A stretch of 64,000 bases of DNA, taken from contig NZ_JAGYPL010000006.1 of assembly GCF_018343715.1 (NCBI RefSeq), positions 70,790 through 134,789 on the forward strand, read 5' to 3'. This document shows positions 35,934 through 46,073 of this stretch, piece after piece; the stretch's first letter is position 1, and each line of letters begins with the position of its first letter. A model generated the notes under the pieces. The model was not told where the DNA came from and made no database searches. It saw only the letters and a program-made list of their open reading frames with translations. The position numbers were made by a program, and so were the translations under genes. This DNA comes from Bacillus sp. FJAT-49711 (GTDB lineage: Bacteria > Bacillota > Bacilli > Bacillales > Bacillaceae_C).

Positions 35934-36018
35934 AAATAAAGAAGCATAAAGTTTTTACGATCCTAATTTAAAGAAGTCTTTCCTTGTCTAGCTTCAGGCA
36001 CCAGCAACTTGCGATTTA

Positions 36019-37182
36019 CTAATTAAAAGCCTTTTTTAATCTTACAATACCTTCTTCGATAATTGAGCGAGGGCAAGCGGTGTTAATTCTAATAAAGCCT
36101 TCTCCACCTGGCCCATAAGAATTTCCAAAATTGACTGCTAATCCGCCTTTTTCAATTAATCTTTCACGTAATTCTTTTTCGCTCAATCCTGTTTTTCGGC
36201 AGTCGACCCAAACAAGATATGTACCTTCCGGCTCTATCACTTCTAGCTTGGGTAATTCTTTTTCAATTCCCATTTTAAGGATCTCTATATTCTCTTTTAT
36301 GTAAGCTAAAGCATCATCCAGCCATTTTTCACCATGTTGATAGGCTGCTTCCATCGCTATAATGCCAAACGTATTTAATGTGTGGAAGCCTTCCTTCTTT
36401 TGAATGTCTGCTAATTTTTTCTTCATATCGGTATTTTGAACGACGATAAAGGATGCCTGCAACCCAGCGAGATTAAAGGTCTTGCTTGGCGCCATAAACG
36501 TTGCGATAAAGTCTGAATAGGAAGGATCCAAAGAACAAATGGGTATATGCTTGTGTGGAGGAGCAACAATATCTGCATGAATTTCATCAGACACAATGAT
36601 GACTCCATATTCTCTGCAAAGCTCTGCCATTTTAACGAGTTCATCCTTCGACCAGACTCTTCCTGAAGGATTGTGTGGGCTGCACAACAAAAATAGTTTT
36701 ACTCCGCTCTTTAATTTTTCCTCGAAATCGACAAAATCTATTTCATATCGACCATTCTTTAATACGAGTGGTGAATTGACAACCTCTCTCATATTACTTT
36801 CAATCATATTAAAAAAAGGTGTATAAACGGGAGATTGCAAGAGGACCTTATCGCCGAGCTCCGTAAATGCCTGAATTGCCGTACCGATGGACGGAACGAC
36901 TCCGTGGCTATACATTAGCCAAGAAGGTTCAATATCCCAATGATGGCGTTTCTTAGTCCAATTAATAATGGCTGCTGCTGTGTTATCCCCTATAATCGTG
37001 TAGCCGAAAACACCATGTTCTACACGCTTTTTCATAGCTTCTAGTACTTCATGCGGCGGACGGAAATCCATATCGGCTACCCACATCGGAAGTAATTCAT
37101 TTTTACCGAAAGCCGCTTTCATTCCATCCCATTTTACAGAAGATGTATTTTTCCGATCAATATTTACATCAAAATTATTCAT
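36019..37182 (-). CDS. patB: PLP-dependent C-S lyase PatB (cystathionine beta-lyase type)
   Basis: A 387-residue fold-type I aminotransferase-like enzyme of the MalY/PatB family. N-terminal MWVADMDFRPP, LLCSPHNPSGRVW, VVSDEIHADIV and the PLP lysine in APSKTFNLAG are in place. It cleaves C-S bonds of cystathionine and related cysteine thioethers to pyruvate, ammonia and a thiol. Spaced 75 bp after yugF on the same strand, so probably cotranscribed. Start ATG with AAAGGAGCC upstream. Confidence 0.9.
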   Translation of the reverse strand: MNNFDVNIDRKNTSSVKWDGMKAAFGKNELLPMWVADMDFRPPHEVLEAMKKRVEHGVFGYTIIGDNTAAAIINWTKKRHHWDIEPSWLMYSHGVVPSIGTAIQAFTELGDKVLLQSPVYTPFFNMIESNMREVVNSPLVLKNGRYEIDFVDFEEKLKSGVKLFLLCSPHNPSGRVWSKDELVKMAELCREYGVIIVSDEIHADIVAPPHKHIPICSLDPSYSDFIATFMAPSKTFNLAGLQASFIVVQNTDMKKKLADIQKKEGFHTLNTFGIIAMEAAYQHGEKWLDDALAYIKENIEILKMGIEKELPKLEVIEPEGTYLVWVDCRKTGLSEKELRERLIEKGGLAVNFGNSYGPGGEGFIRINTACPRSIIEEGIVRLKKAFN

Positions 37183-37257
37183 TATGGGCTCCTTTCAAAT
37201 CCAAAATTCTCTCTTTCATCATAAGGCTGAAAGGATGAAATTTACAAGTAACTATAT

Positions 37258-38073
37258 TCATACAAAATGGATAATTTCCTTGTACACTTCATCAGGTTTT
37301 TCTTCAGGCAATAAGTGACCGGCATTTTTCAATACGACTAATATAGAATTCGGCAAATCTTTGACAAGACGATTTCCAATATGTAGCGGGACGATTTTAT
37401 CATGTTCTCCCCAAATTAGTAAACATGGTGTTTGAATCGTTTGAAGAGCCTCTGGGGCGAGATCTCCTTCACGATGGCGAAGCATTTTTGCTAAAGCGCG
37501 GAAAATGTCATTATGATGAAAAGGCTCCTCGTATCCTTTAATCATTTTCTTATCGATAATAGATCGATCATAAACAACTATATTTAAATTTCCTTCCACA
37601 CCTGATTTTTTAAGATAAAGCTTTACAAAGTGTCCGATAAATGGAATATAAGTTAAAAATTTAAGATGTTTTTTGGCTTGTGGCACATATCCGGAACAGC
37701 ATATTAGAACGGCCTTTTTTATAAAATTTGGTCTCAGTAATGTCATATTTAAAACGATTTGGCCACCCATTGAATGTCCAGCCGCAATTATATTTTCGTA
37801 GCCGAGTTTTTCAAGGAGTTCCAGAATAGTATGAGCAATATTCGCATATGTATAACGAAATTTCCGCGACTTACCGCTTTTCCCAAATGGAGGAAAATCA
37901 ATAGAAATAATATTCATATCAAGTTCTAAAAGAGGAATTAATTTGCGAAAACTAAAAGTGGATGACAAAAATCCATGTATCAAAACGATCGTATCCGTTG
38001 CGAGCGGGTTTTTAAATTCCTCGTAATAAATGTCTATATCATTGATTTTTTTAGAAGATTGTACGTCGGCCAT
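37258..38073 (-). CDS. yugF: Alpha/beta-hydrolase YugF
   Basis: A 271-residue alpha/beta-hydrolase. Oxyanion region LIHGFLSSTFSFR, nucleophile elbow AGHSMGGQ, acid in LLIWGEHDKIVP and histidine in NAGHLLPEEKP, so the Ser-Asp-His triad is complete. A lid-like insertion lies between. The substrate is unknown. Matches YugF, which also neighbours patB in B. subtilis. GGAGGTGGAG precedes the ATG. Confidence 0.88.
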   Translation of the reverse strand: MADVQSSKKINDIDIYYEEFKNPLATDTIVLIHGFLSSTFSFRKLIPLLELDMNIISIDFPPFGKSGKSRKFRYTYANIAHTILELLEKLGYENIIAAGHSMGGQIVLNMTLLRPNFIKKAVLICCSGYVPQAKKHLKFLTYIPFIGHFVKLYLKKSGVEGNLNIVVYDRSIIDKKMIKGYEEPFHHNDIFRALAKMLRHREGDLAPEALQTIQTPCLLIWGEHDKIVPLHIGNRLVKDLPNSILVVLKNAGHLLPEEKPDEVYKEIIHFV

Positions 38074-38281
38074 CGCTCCACCTCCAATAAATATAATAGC
38101 GCTCTCGGTATTCAGATAGGTCTATTATATAATACCCGATTATAAAGGTTTGAAAGACTGAACGCGGGGAAAATTTTCTATAAAGGAAAAACAGTGGATT
38201 TTTGATTCTCTTCTATCTCTATGTTATAATTTACAATTGCGTAAATTAGGAGAAAATCTAATATAAACTAGGAGTGTTTTC

Positions 38282-38674
38282 ATGAGTACAAAATATGAAG
38301 CGGGAGCGATACTGTCAGGCAAAGTGACAGGAATCCAACCATATGGTGCCTTTATCGCATTAGATGACCAAACTCAAGGACTTGTTCACATTTCAGAAAT
38401 AAAACATGGCTTTGTAAAAGATATCAACGAAGTTTTAACAGTTGGTGATGAAGTTAAAGTTAAGGTTTTAAATGTTGATGAAGAAAAAGGGAAAATAAGC
38501 CTTTCAATCCGCGCTACTGAAGAAGCACCAAAGCAACCAGAAGCTCGAACTCCACGTCGTCAAGGTTCGATTAAAGTAGAATCAACTCAAACGAGCAGCG
38601 AAGGTTTTAACACTTTAAAAGATAAACTACAAGAATGGATCGAACAGTCACGCGATGAACTAATTAAAAAATAA
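38282..38674 (+). CDS. yugI: S1 RNA-binding general stress protein 13 (YugI)
   Basis: A 130-residue protein. An S1 domain (about 6-75; GAILSGKVTGIQPYGAFIAL, GLVHISEI, VGDEVKVKVLNVDEEKGKISLSIRA) is followed by a basic linker and a helical C-terminal part (TLKDKLQEWIEQSRDEL). GSP13 in B. subtilis is a ribosome-associated general stress protein. The ATG follows TAGGAGTG. It is transcribed away from yugF. Confidence 0.9.
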   Translation: MSTKYEAGAILSGKVTGIQPYGAFIALDDQTQGLVHISEIKHGFVKDINEVLTVGDEVKVKVLNVDEEKGKISLSIRATEEAPKQPEARTPRRQGSIKVESTQTSSEGFNTLKDKLQEWIEQSRDELIKK

Positions 38675-38682
38675 TTTTTTTC

Positions 38683-38710
38683 GGGATGTCCTCATAAGGG
38701 CATCCTTTTT
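38683..38710 (+). terminator. Terminator after yugI
   Basis: GGGATGTCC / GGGCATCC stem with T5 after it. Confidence 0.78.
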
Positions 38711-38744
38711 ATTAATTGAAACTATATGTGGATACTTTTTAGAG

Positions 38745-39065
38745 GGTAGTTTCCGTCTAGTGCATAACAAACTTTCGGTTTCTGAATATGATGCATCGGC
38801 TCCTTTTTTGTCCAGTTCCTCAAGGTCATAAAAAGGTGTTACTAAAGGTTTAAATGCGATTTTTTACCTCAGTACATTTGCTTGTTTAAGGTACAGGTTG
38901 TGGGGCAGGAAGGTGTTGCGACGTGCATGGTTGTTATTATGCAGGCGAAGCGACAGGACATTGTAGTCTTAGCCTTCCTTCCATCTGGCCGCCTTCTACT
39001 TTTTTTCGTGTTTCACCGTGTTTCCTTGTTCCTGTCATACACTTACGCTTTTGTTCTTAACATAC
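38745..39065. repeat. Dispersed intergenic repeat copy upstream of rocA
   Basis: CTAGTGCATAACAAACTTTC at the left, TCACCGTGTTTCCTT (39013-39027, identical to 31729-31743) and CTTTTGTTCTTAAC at the right end. A frame from 38882 lies wholly inside it and has no ribosome binding site. Confidence 0.58.
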
Positions 39066-39120
39066 TGAAAATATGTTACTATTTATGTGAAGAAAATAAT
39101 TGCCATGAGGGGGAAACAGT

Positions 39121-40665
39121 GTGATTCTTTATCGTCATGAACCATTTACGGACTTTTCTAGAGAAGAAAATCGGCTGGCTTTTGAAAAAGGATTGCAATT
39201 AGTGAAAAGTTATCTCGGGCGGGAATATCCATTAATTATTGATGGAGAGCGCATCTTAACCGAGGACAAAATTGTTTCTATTAACCCGGCAAATAAAGAT
39301 GAAATCATTGGTTACGTTTCAAAGGCGAATAAGGAGCTTGCGGAAATGGCAATGAACAGTTCACTTAAGGCTTTTGAAACGTGGAAAAAAACAAACCCAG
39401 AAACGAGAGCAGATGTTTTACTTAAAGCAGCTGCCATTGTTAGGCGGAGAAAACATGAATTTTCTGCACTATTAGTAAAAGAAGCAGGCAAACCATGGAA
39501 TGAAGCAGATGCTGACACGGCTGAAGCGATTGATTTTATGGAGTACTATGGACGTCAAATGCTCGAAATAAAAGATGGAAAGAGAGTGAAAAGCCGGTTC
39601 GGTGAATTTAATCGATATGATTATATACCACTCGGTGTAAGCGTTGTTATTTCTCCTTGGAATTTTGCACTCGCGATTATGGCCGGAACTACAGTTGCCG
39701 CGATGGTCACAGGGAATACAGTTCTTTTAAAGCCGGCCTCCACAACTCCCATAATTGCTGCGAAGTTTGTTGAGGTCCTTGAAGAAGCGGGGATGCCAAA
39801 AGGAGTAGTCAACTATATACCAGGAAGTGGAGCGGAGGTCGGAGATTATTTAGTCGATCATCCAAAGACACGTTTTATTAGTTTTACTGGATCACGTGAA
39901 GTCGGGACGAGAATTTATGAACGCGCATCAAAAGTGAATGCTGGCCAAATTTGGCTAAAGCGCGTGATAGCTGAGATGGGCGGAAAAGATACGATTGTTG
40001 TAGATAAAGAGGCAGATCTTGAATTGGCTGCAGAGTCTATTGTAAGATCTGCATTCGGATTTTCTGGCCAAAAATGCTCAGCGTGTTCTCGAGCGGTAAT
40101 TGTAGAAGATGTATACGATCAAGTGCTTGACCGCGCTGTTGAATTAACGAGAAACTTAACAATCGGGGATACAACGAATCAAAATCATTTTATGGGACCC
40201 GTAAATGATCAAAATGCGTACAATAAAATTATGAAATATATTGAGATTGGTAAACAGGAAGGCAAGCTAATGGTTGGAGGAAAAGGGGACGACTCAAAAG
40301 GCTATTTTATTAAGCCAACCATATTTGCTGATCTTGATCCAGAAGCAAGAATTATGAAAGAAGAAATTTTTGGACCCGTTGTGGCATTTGCGAAAGCGAA
40401 GGATTTTAAAGAAGCTATTGAAATTGCAAATAACACAGAATATGGTTTAACAGGTGCTGTCATCACGAAAAACAGAGAACATCTTGAATTTGCTCGAGAA
40501 GAATTCCATGTGGGAAATCTTTATTTTAATCGTGGATGTACTGGTGCAATCGTCGGCTACCAGCCTTTTGGCGGTTTCAATATGAGTGGAACCGATTCAA
40601 AAGCAGGTGGCCCAGACTATTTACTACTTCATATGCAGGCAAAAACAACGTCCGAAATGTTGTAA
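39121..40665 (+). CDS. rocA: L-glutamate gamma-semialdehyde (1-pyrroline-5-carboxylate) dehydrogenase RocA
   Basis: A 514-residue NAD-dependent aldehyde dehydrogenase. [12 protein letters not shown] and [11 protein letters not shown] form the cofactor site, FTGSREVG follows, the catalytic glutamate lies in VIAEMGGKD, and the catalytic cysteine region is [13 protein letters not shown]. It oxidises glutamate semialdehyde from arginine, ornithine or proline to glutamate. GTG start behind GAGGGGGAAA. First gene of rocA-rocD-rocG on the plus strand. No -24/-12 (SigL) promoter was recognised upstream. Confidence 0.92.
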   Translation: MILYRHEPFTDFSREENRLAFEKGLQLVKSYLGREYPLIIDGERILTEDKIVSINPANKDEIIGYVSKANKELAEMAMNSSLKAFETWKKTNPETRADVLLKAAAIVRRRKHEFSALLVKEAGKPWNEADADTAEAIDFMEYYGRQMLEIKDGKRVKSRFGEFNRYDYIPLGVSVVISPWNFALAIMAGTTVAAMVTGNTVLLKPASTTPIIAAKFVEVLEEAGMPKGVVNYIPGSGAEVGDYLVDHPKTRFISFTGSREVGTRIYERASKVNAGQIWLKRVIAEMGGKDTIVVDKEADLELAAESIVRSAFGFSGQKCSACSRAVIVEDVYDQVLDRAVELTRNLTIGDTTNQNHFMGPVNDQNAYNKIMKYIEIGKQEGKLMVGGKGDDSKGYFIKPTIFADLDPEARIMKEEIFGPVVAFAKAKDFKEAIEIANNTEYGLTGAVITKNREHLEFAREEFHVGNLYFNRGCTGAIVGYQPFGGFNMSGTDSKAGGPDYLLLHMQAKTTSEML

Positions 40666-40705
40666 TTTTCTCACTTGGTCTACCGATCAAAAGGAGGTTA
40701 GGGAT

Positions 40706-41896
40706 TTGGGTACGGAGGAAATCATTGCGCAAACCGAAAAATTCGGAGCAAGAAACTATAATCCTCTGCCTGTTGTTATTTCCGAAGCAGAAGGGGTATG
40801 GGTAAAAGACCCAGAAGGAAATAAATATATGGATATGTTAAGTGCATATTCAGCAGTTAACCAAGGACATCGTCATCCGAACATTATTCAAGCATTGAAA
40901 GATCAGGCCGACCGAGTTACTTTAACTTCAAGAGCTTTCCACAATGATATGCTTGGACCCTGGTACGAGAAAGTAAGTCTTATAACGAATAAAAATATGG
41001 TACTCCCTATGAATACGGGTGCTGAAGCTGTAGAAACAGCTATAAAAGCGGCAAGACGCTGGGCATATAAAGAAAAGAAGATTAAAGAAAATCAGGCTGA
41101 AATCATCGCGTGCGAAGGGAATTTTCATGGTCGAACGTTGGCGGCTATATCCCTATCATCTGAAGATGAATATAAATATCAATTTGGCCCAATGCTACCC
41201 GGTATAAAGCTCATTCCATACGGCGATATAAAGGCTTTAAAAAGAGCGATTAATGAAAATACAGCTGCATTTTTGATAGAACCTATTCAAGGAGAAGCTG
41301 GAATTATCATTCCACCTGATGGATTTTTGCAAGAAGCTTATAAGATTTGTAGAGAAAAGAATGTTTTATTCATAGCAGATGAAATACAATCGGGGTTAGG
41401 TCGATCAGGAAAAATGTTTGCCTGCGATTGGGAAGCTGTTGTACCAGATATGTATATTTTAGGCAAAGCACTCGGAGGCGGGGTTTTTCCAATTTCTTGT
41501 GTAGCGGCAAACACTGAAATTCTTGGCGTATTTAATCCAGGCTCCCATGGCTCTACCTTTGGTGGCAATCCCATCGCATGTGCAGTGTCCATTGCCGCAC
41601 TAGATATCATAATTAATGAAAAACTTTGTGAGCAATCACTTGAACTTGGACTATATTTTATGTCAAAATTAAATGAAATTGACAATCCGTCGATAAAAGA
41701 AATAAGAGGAAAAGGATTATTTATCGGTGTTGAGTTATATAAAAATGCGCGGGCCTACTGCGTATCTTTAATGTCAGAAGGGCTTCTTTGCAAAGAAACG
41801 CACGAAAGTGTTATCCGCTTCGCGCCTCCACTAACGATAACAAAAGAAGAATTGGATTGGGCGATAGAACGGATTAAAAAAATACTGTCTAAATGA
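40706..41896 (+). CDS. rocD: Ornithine aminotransferase RocD
   Basis: A 396-residue class III PLP aminotransferase. [43 protein letters not shown] and the PLP lysine in [15 protein letters not shown] are intact. It converts ornithine plus 2-oxoglutarate to glutamate semialdehyde plus glutamate, the substrate of the preceding RocA. The frame is open to 40586 inside rocA, but TTG at 40706 has AAAGGAGG at good spacing and fits the family's usual N terminus. Confidence 0.92.
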   Translation: MGTEEIIAQTEKFGARNYNPLPVVISEAEGVWVKDPEGNKYMDMLSAYSAVNQGHRHPNIIQALKDQADRVTLTSRAFHNDMLGPWYEKVSLITNKNMVLPMNTGAEAVETAIKAARRWAYKEKKIKENQAEIIACEGNFHGRTLAAISLSSEDEYKYQFGPMLPGIKLIPYGDIKALKRAINENTAAFLIEPIQGEAGIIIPPDGFLQEAYKICREKNVLFIADEIQSGLGRSGKMFACDWEAVVPDMYILGKALGGGVFPISCVAANTEILGVFNPGSHGSTFGGNPIACAVSIAALDIIINEKLCEQSLELGLYFMSKLNEIDNPSIKEIRGKGLFIGVELYKNARAYCVSLMSEGLLCKETHESVIRFAPPLTITKEELDWAIERIKKILSK

Positions 41897-41938
41897 TATA
41901 ATGAACTTGATTACACAATAAAGAGGCGAATAAAAACA

Positions 41939-43183
41939 ATGGCTGAAAATCTTAACCTATTTACATCAACACAAGAGGTAATCAAAGATGGCCTCCATAA
42001 GCTTGGTTTCGGCGAGGAAATGTATGAACTTTTAAAAGAACCGATGAGAATGTTAACAGTACGAATCCCAGTTCGGATGGATGATGGATCTGTCAATGTA
42101 TATACAGGTTTCCGTGCACAGCATAATGATTCAGTTGGTCCTACAAAAGGTGGCGTCCGCTTTCATCCAGATGTTACGGAAGAAGAAGTAAAGGCAATGT
42201 CTATGTGGATGAGTATAAAATGTGGAATTGTCAACCTTCCTTACGGTGGAGGTAAAGGTGGAATCATTTGCGACCCCCGCACGATGTCAATGGGTGAAAT
42301 AGAACGTCTTAGTCGTGGTTATGTACGTGCAATCAGCCAAATTGTTGGTCCAACAAAAGATATTCCTGCTCCTGATGTGTACACAAACTCACAAATTATG
42401 GCATGGATGATGGATGAGTATAGTAGACTACGTGAAAATGATTCTCCAGGATTTATTACAGGAAAACCGATTGTGCTTGGTGGTTCCCAAGGAAGGGAAA
42501 AGGCTACCGCTCAAGGTGTGACGATTTGTATTGAAGAAGCTGCCAAAAAACGCGGCATTGATTTAAAAGATGCAAGAATTGTTATTCAAGGATTCGGAAA
42601 TGCTGGTAGTTTTCTTTCAAAATTTTTAAATGATGCCGGAGCAAAAATTGTAGGCATATCTGATGCATATGGGGCTCTTCACGACCCCGATGGTCTTGAT
42701 ATTGACTACTTACTTGACCGTCGCGATAGCTTTGGTACGGTAACGACTTTATTCGATAATACGATTACTAATAAAGAACTATTTGAATTAGATTGCGATA
42801 TAATTGTTCCTGCTGCAGTTGCAAATCAAATTACCGCTGATAATGCACCTAATATTAAAGCATCCATCGTCGTTGAAGCTGCAAATGGACCGACGACTGA
42901 GGAAGCAACAAGGATATTAAGTGAAAGGGGCGTTTTACTCGTTCCTGATGTACTGGCGAGTGCCGGAGGTGTAACTGTTTCTTATTTCGAATGGGTCCAA
43001 AACAATCAAGGCTATTATTGGACAGAAGAAGAAGTAAACGAAAAACTTCGCACTAAGCTTATTGAGGCATTCGAAAATGTGTACAATACCGCGGAAAGCC
43101 GCAGGGTCAATATGCGACTTGCGGCATATATGGTAGGAATGCGAAACATTGCAGAGGCTTCCAGATTTAGAGGATGGGTGTAA
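41939..43183 (+). CDS. rocG: NAD-specific glutamate dehydrogenase RocG/GudB
   Basis: A 414-residue catabolic glutamate dehydrogenase. GPTKGGVRFHPDVT and the catalytic lysine in PYGGGKGGI, PAPDVYTN, and the Rossmann motif VIQGFGNAGSF. It deaminates glutamate to 2-oxoglutarate and ammonia. Placement after rocA and rocD favours the RocG role over GudB, although sequence alone does not separate them. ATG behind AAAGAGGCG. No duplicated triplets of the GudB-inactivating type are seen. Confidence 0.9.
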   Translation: MAENLNLFTSTQEVIKDGLHKLGFGEEMYELLKEPMRMLTVRIPVRMDDGSVNVYTGFRAQHNDSVGPTKGGVRFHPDVTEEEVKAMSMWMSIKCGIVNLPYGGGKGGIICDPRTMSMGEIERLSRGYVRAISQIVGPTKDIPAPDVYTNSQIMAWMMDEYSRLRENDSPGFITGKPIVLGGSQGREKATAQGVTICIEEAAKKRGIDLKDARIVIQGFGNAGSFLSKFLNDAGAKIVGISDAYGALHDPDGLDIDYLLDRRDSFGTVTTLFDNTITNKELFELDCDIIVPAAVANQITADNAPNIKASIVVEAANGPTTEEATRILSERGVLLVPDVLASAGGVTVSYFEWVQNNQGYYWTEEEVNEKLRTKLIEAFENVYNTAESRRVNMRLAAYMVGMRNIAEASRFRGWV

Positions 43184-43198
43184 ATTTAATAATACCTA

Positions 43199-43231
43199 AT
43201 ACCACAGTGAGTTGTTGCTGTGGTATTTTTA
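43199..43231 (+). terminator. Terminator of the roc operon
   Basis: Perfect 9-bp stem ATACCACAG / CTGTGGTAT followed by T5. Confidence 0.92.
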
Positions 43232-43404
43232 TTGGGGGATGTTATCGTTCGAGTTGAATAAAAGGATTTGTCTATAGTGGATAAATTTGTAAAAATATTA
43301 AGGAGACAGAGTTGTGGCTGAATGTTCCTAATATCTGGATTTGGATAAAGTAATTACCGATGAAACAACTCTAAATTTCGATTTGGACGAGAAATAAATC
43401 TTCA

Positions 43405-43536
43405 TTCGATGGGGAAGATCAACAATTCGAATATTGATGCCCTTCCTAGGTTGGATTTCGGTGAAGAAGGTAAGCAATCCAGCAATTGATGCCTGCCCGC
43501 GTTGGTTTTGATGAAGAAGAGGTAACCAATCCAGCA
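43405..43536. repeat. Diverged, inverted 52-bp repeats (related to the left-edge array)
   Basis: ATTGATGCC starts at 43433 and again at 43485, a 52-bp period. Both units share GAAGAAGGTAAGCAATCCAG-like cores (the second reads GAAGAGGTAACCAATCCAG). The reverse complement of the 1-260 units has GACGAAGGTTAGCAATCAAG at the same place. A more diverged unit begins near 43405. The rest of 43232-43741 holds no gene. Confidence 0.7.
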
Positions 43537-43741
43537 TATAATAGCTTGCTGACACTAGATAAAGGCTTTCATGCCATCCCTTAATGTAAATTAAAATAAA
43601 TATAGTGTTGCTTATCCGTCCTTTAATTAGGGATGAATCTTTTTCACAATATTAAAGATTAGACTTTTAATTCACAATGAAAATACTCGAAGTTTCGAAT
43701 CGGACGTTTTCCACGAAGATGACAACAATTATTTAACTTTC

Positions 43742-43770
43742 TTGAAAAACTTCGCTTGTTCGGCTAGAGT
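43742..43770 (+). promoter_or_regulatory. Probable promoter of pgi
   Basis: TTGAAA (43742-43747), 17 bp, TAGAGT (43765-43770), 37 bp before the start codon. Confidence 0.5.
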
Positions 43771-43807
43771 ATTACCATATAGATTTTGAACATAAGGAGG
43801 AAAAGTA

Positions 43808-45154
43808 ATGGGACATATTAAATTTGATTACTCAAAAGCACTTACTTTTTTCGGTGAACATGAAATTACATATTTGCAGGCAGCGGTAGAAACAGCTCAT
43901 AAGCAATTACATGAAAAAACCGGAGCTGGCAATGATTATACAGGTTGGGTGGAGCTTCCGCATGAGTATGATCGGGAAGAGTTCGACCGCATAAAAAAAG
44001 CTGCGGATAAAATCAAAGAAGATAGCGATATCTTACTTGTTATTGGAATTGGTGGTTCCTATCTAGGCGCTCGTGCAGCGATTGAAATGCTCAATCATAG
44101 TTTTTACAATGCTCTTCCAGGAGAGAAACGTAAAACTCCACAAGTCTTCTTTGTAGGTAATAATATTAGTTCGACATATATGAAGGATTTAATGGATGTG
44201 CTTGATGGAAAAAATTTCTCCATCAATGTGATATCTAAATCTGGAACAACAACAGAGCCAGCGCTTGCTTTTCGGATTTTCCGTAAACTTCTGGAAGAAA
44301 AGTATGGAAGTGAAGAAGCGAAAAAACGAATTTATGCTACAACAGATCAAGCAAAAGGTGCGCTAAAAACACTAGCTGCTGAAGAAGGATATGAATCCTT
44401 TGTGATCCCTGATGATGTCGGAGGACGCTATTCTGTTTTGACTGCGGTTGGATTGCTTCCGATTGCGGTGAGCGGTGTTGAAATAGAAGAAATGATGAAA
44501 GGCGCTGCAGATGCCAGCGATGAATTTAGCAGTCCCGAGCTTGAGAAAAATACTTCTTACCAATACGCTGCGATTCGCAACGTTTTATATAACAAGGGAA
44601 AAACGATTGAAATGCTTATTAACTATGAACCAGGATTACAATATTTTTCAGAGTGGTGGAAGCAATTATTTGGAGAAAGTGAAGGAAAAGACCAAAAAGG
44701 AATATTCCCAGCGTCAGCGAATTTTTCCACAGATCTCCATTCGCTTGGACAATACGTTCAAGAAGGACGACGTGATTTGTTCGAAACGGTTATTAAAGTT
44801 AAAAATTCACGCCACGAACTTTTCATTGAAAGTGAAGAAGGCGATTTGGACGGTTTAAATTATTTAGAAGGCAAAACAGTTGATTTCGTAAATGATAAAG
44901 CGTTCGAAGGAACACTGTTAGCACATACTGATGGCGGCGTACCGAATTTAGTTGTGGAAATTCCTGAGATGGATGCTTACACTTTTGGCTATCTAGTCTA
45001 TTTCTTCGAAAAAGCATGTGCAATTAGCGGCTATTTACTCGGTGTTAATCCATTTGACCAACCAGGGGTAGAAGCATACAAAGTTAATATGTTCGCTCTT
45101 CTTGGAAAACCAGGTTTTGAAGACAAAAAAGCTGAATTGGAAAAAAGATTATAA
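43808..45154 (+). CDS. pgi: Glucose-6-phosphate isomerase
   Basis: A 448-residue isomerase with two SIS subdomains. [51 protein letters not shown] and the C-terminal catalytic lysine in [16 protein letters not shown]. It interconverts glucose-6-phosphate and fructose-6-phosphate. ATG with AAGGAGG 8 bases upstream. Monocistronic, with its own terminator. Confidence 0.95.
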   Translation: MGHIKFDYSKALTFFGEHEITYLQAAVETAHKQLHEKTGAGNDYTGWVELPHEYDREEFDRIKKAADKIKEDSDILLVIGIGGSYLGARAAIEMLNHSFYNALPGEKRKTPQVFFVGNNISSTYMKDLMDVLDGKNFSINVISKSGTTTEPALAFRIFRKLLEEKYGSEEAKKRIYATTDQAKGALKTLAAEEGYESFVIPDDVGGRYSVLTAVGLLPIAVSGVEIEEMMKGAADASDEFSSPELEKNTSYQYAAIRNVLYNKGKTIEMLINYEPGLQYFSEWWKQLFGESEGKDQKGIFPASANFSTDLHSLGQYVQEGRRDLFETVIKVKNSRHELFIESEEGDLDGLNYLEGKTVDFVNDKAFEGTLLAHTDGGVPNLVVEIPEMDAYTFGYLVYFFEKACAISGYLLGVNPFDQPGVEAYKVNMFALLGKPGFEDKKAELEKRL

Positions 45155-45165
45155 GAACGTTGCTT

Positions 45166-45196
45166 GGGCACCTACATTAATGTAGGTGCTCTTTTA
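45166..45196 (+). terminator. Terminator after pgi
   Basis: Self-complementary GCACCTACATTAATGTAGGTGC-type stem (11 bp per arm, minimal loop), then CTTTTATTTT. The key arm is GCACCTACATT. Confidence 0.88.
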
Positions 45197-45261
45197 TTTT
45201 ATTTAGAATAAGTCCTTATTTTCAAAGGAATAATAGTTTAAAAAAGAGGGGCGATTTTAAA

Positions 45262-45666
45262 GTGATTGAAATTAACTCAAAAATTGAAGGCGGGCAATAC
45301 AATTTACATAAGCTTGAACAACTTATGAAACCGAAGGGATATGTCATAGGTGGCAACTGGGATTATGATAGAGGATTTTTTGATTATAAAATGGCAGATG
45401 ATGATGGATATCAATTTTTACGCATTCCATTTACTGCTGTGGAGGGCCAGCTTGATACGCCTGGTGTCTCTGTTCAATTAGGAACTCCATTTGTTTTATC
45501 GCATGTATATCAAAAGGGGTTGGATGACCAAGCTGATAGTAGCAATATGTCCGCTGCTTTTAACCAATTTTCCGAACCCGAAGATCCAGATGGAAGCCTT
45601 GATGAAAAATATATTCGTATGGGAAAAGATTTAATAAAGGAACTAGAATCAATATTGTCATTTTGA
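45262..45666 (+). CDS. yugN: YugN-like family protein
   Basis: A 134-residue soluble protein matching YugN: GGNWDYDRGFFDYKMADDDG, LRIPFTAVEGQLDTPGVSV and LGTPFVLSHVYQKGLDD. The function is unknown. GTG start behind AAGAGGGGCG. Directly downstream of pgi as in B. subtilis (yugL-yugN neighbourhood). Confidence 0.85.
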   Translation: MIEINSKIEGGQYNLHKLEQLMKPKGYVIGGNWDYDRGFFDYKMADDDGYQFLRIPFTAVEGQLDTPGVSVQLGTPFVLSHVYQKGLDDQADSSNMSAAFNQFSEPEDPDGSLDEKYIRMGKDLIKELESILSF

Positions 45667-45733
45667 TAACAGCATTTACCATTGAGTTTTACGAACGTAT
45701 GTTCTATAATATTTTCAAAAGGAGGGTCTTAAG

Positions 45734-45955
45734 ATGAGAAAACTGCTGACAGAATCATTGACATCTGGAGTTAGGTTAGAAATGATATATTTATCCGATA
45801 AGAAAATTGTAACTCAAAGGAAAATCAAGGTTTTGGCAATTGATGACGCATCATTTAAGGCCTTCTGTTATTTACGGGGAGGCCAAAGGTTCTTTAAAAT
45901 TGATAATATCCTTTCCATTGCAGTAGAAAAAAATAGGTATATTCGGGGGGCGTGA
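45734..45955 (+). CDS. Small WYL-like domain protein
   Basis: A 73-residue protein that looks like a stand-alone WYL beta-barrel: VRLEMIYLSDKKIVTQRKIKVLAID, then FKAFCYLRGGQRFFKIDNILSIAVE. WYL domains bind nucleotides or nucleic acid and often sit in regulators. Here there is no HTH, so it may be an accessory or orphan domain. Ribosome binding site AAAGGAGGG, well spaced. No partner gene is evident. Confidence 0.75.
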   Translation: MRKLLTESLTSGVRLEMIYLSDKKIVTQRKIKVLAIDDASFKAFCYLRGGQRFFKIDNILSIAVEKNRYIRGA

Positions 45956-46031
45956 ACGAAGCAGATGTATTTGCTGTTTTCATTTACTTTCCAATTATAG
46001 CTAGTCTGTAGTAGCGTTTTTGAAAGTATGC

Positions 46032-46037
46032 TATAAT
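46032..46037 (+). promoter_or_regulatory. -10 element of the TerC-family gene
   Basis: TATAAT in the context TATGCTATAATTAC, 36 bp before the ATG at 46074. No good -35 is seen at 16-18 bp, but the TATG just upstream gives an extended -10-like context. It makes translation from the in-frame ATG at 46020 unlikely. Confidence 0.5.
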
Positions 46038-46073
46038 TACATAGTTAAGTTCCTGAGAAAGAAGGAAACAAAA

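Noticed and set aside
39060-39120. SigL (-24/-12) promoter for the roc operon
   Set aside because: No GG-N10-GC pattern of the TTGGCAC-N5-TTGCA kind was found in the spacer.
38882-39124. An 80-codon frame upstream of rocA
   Set aside because: Lies within a dispersed repeat copy and lacks a ribosome binding site.
45956-46073. yybP-ykoY manganese riboswitch before the TerC-family gene
   Set aside because: The spacer is only about 120 bp, with a -10 box 36 bp from the start, and none of the conserved loop motifs were found.
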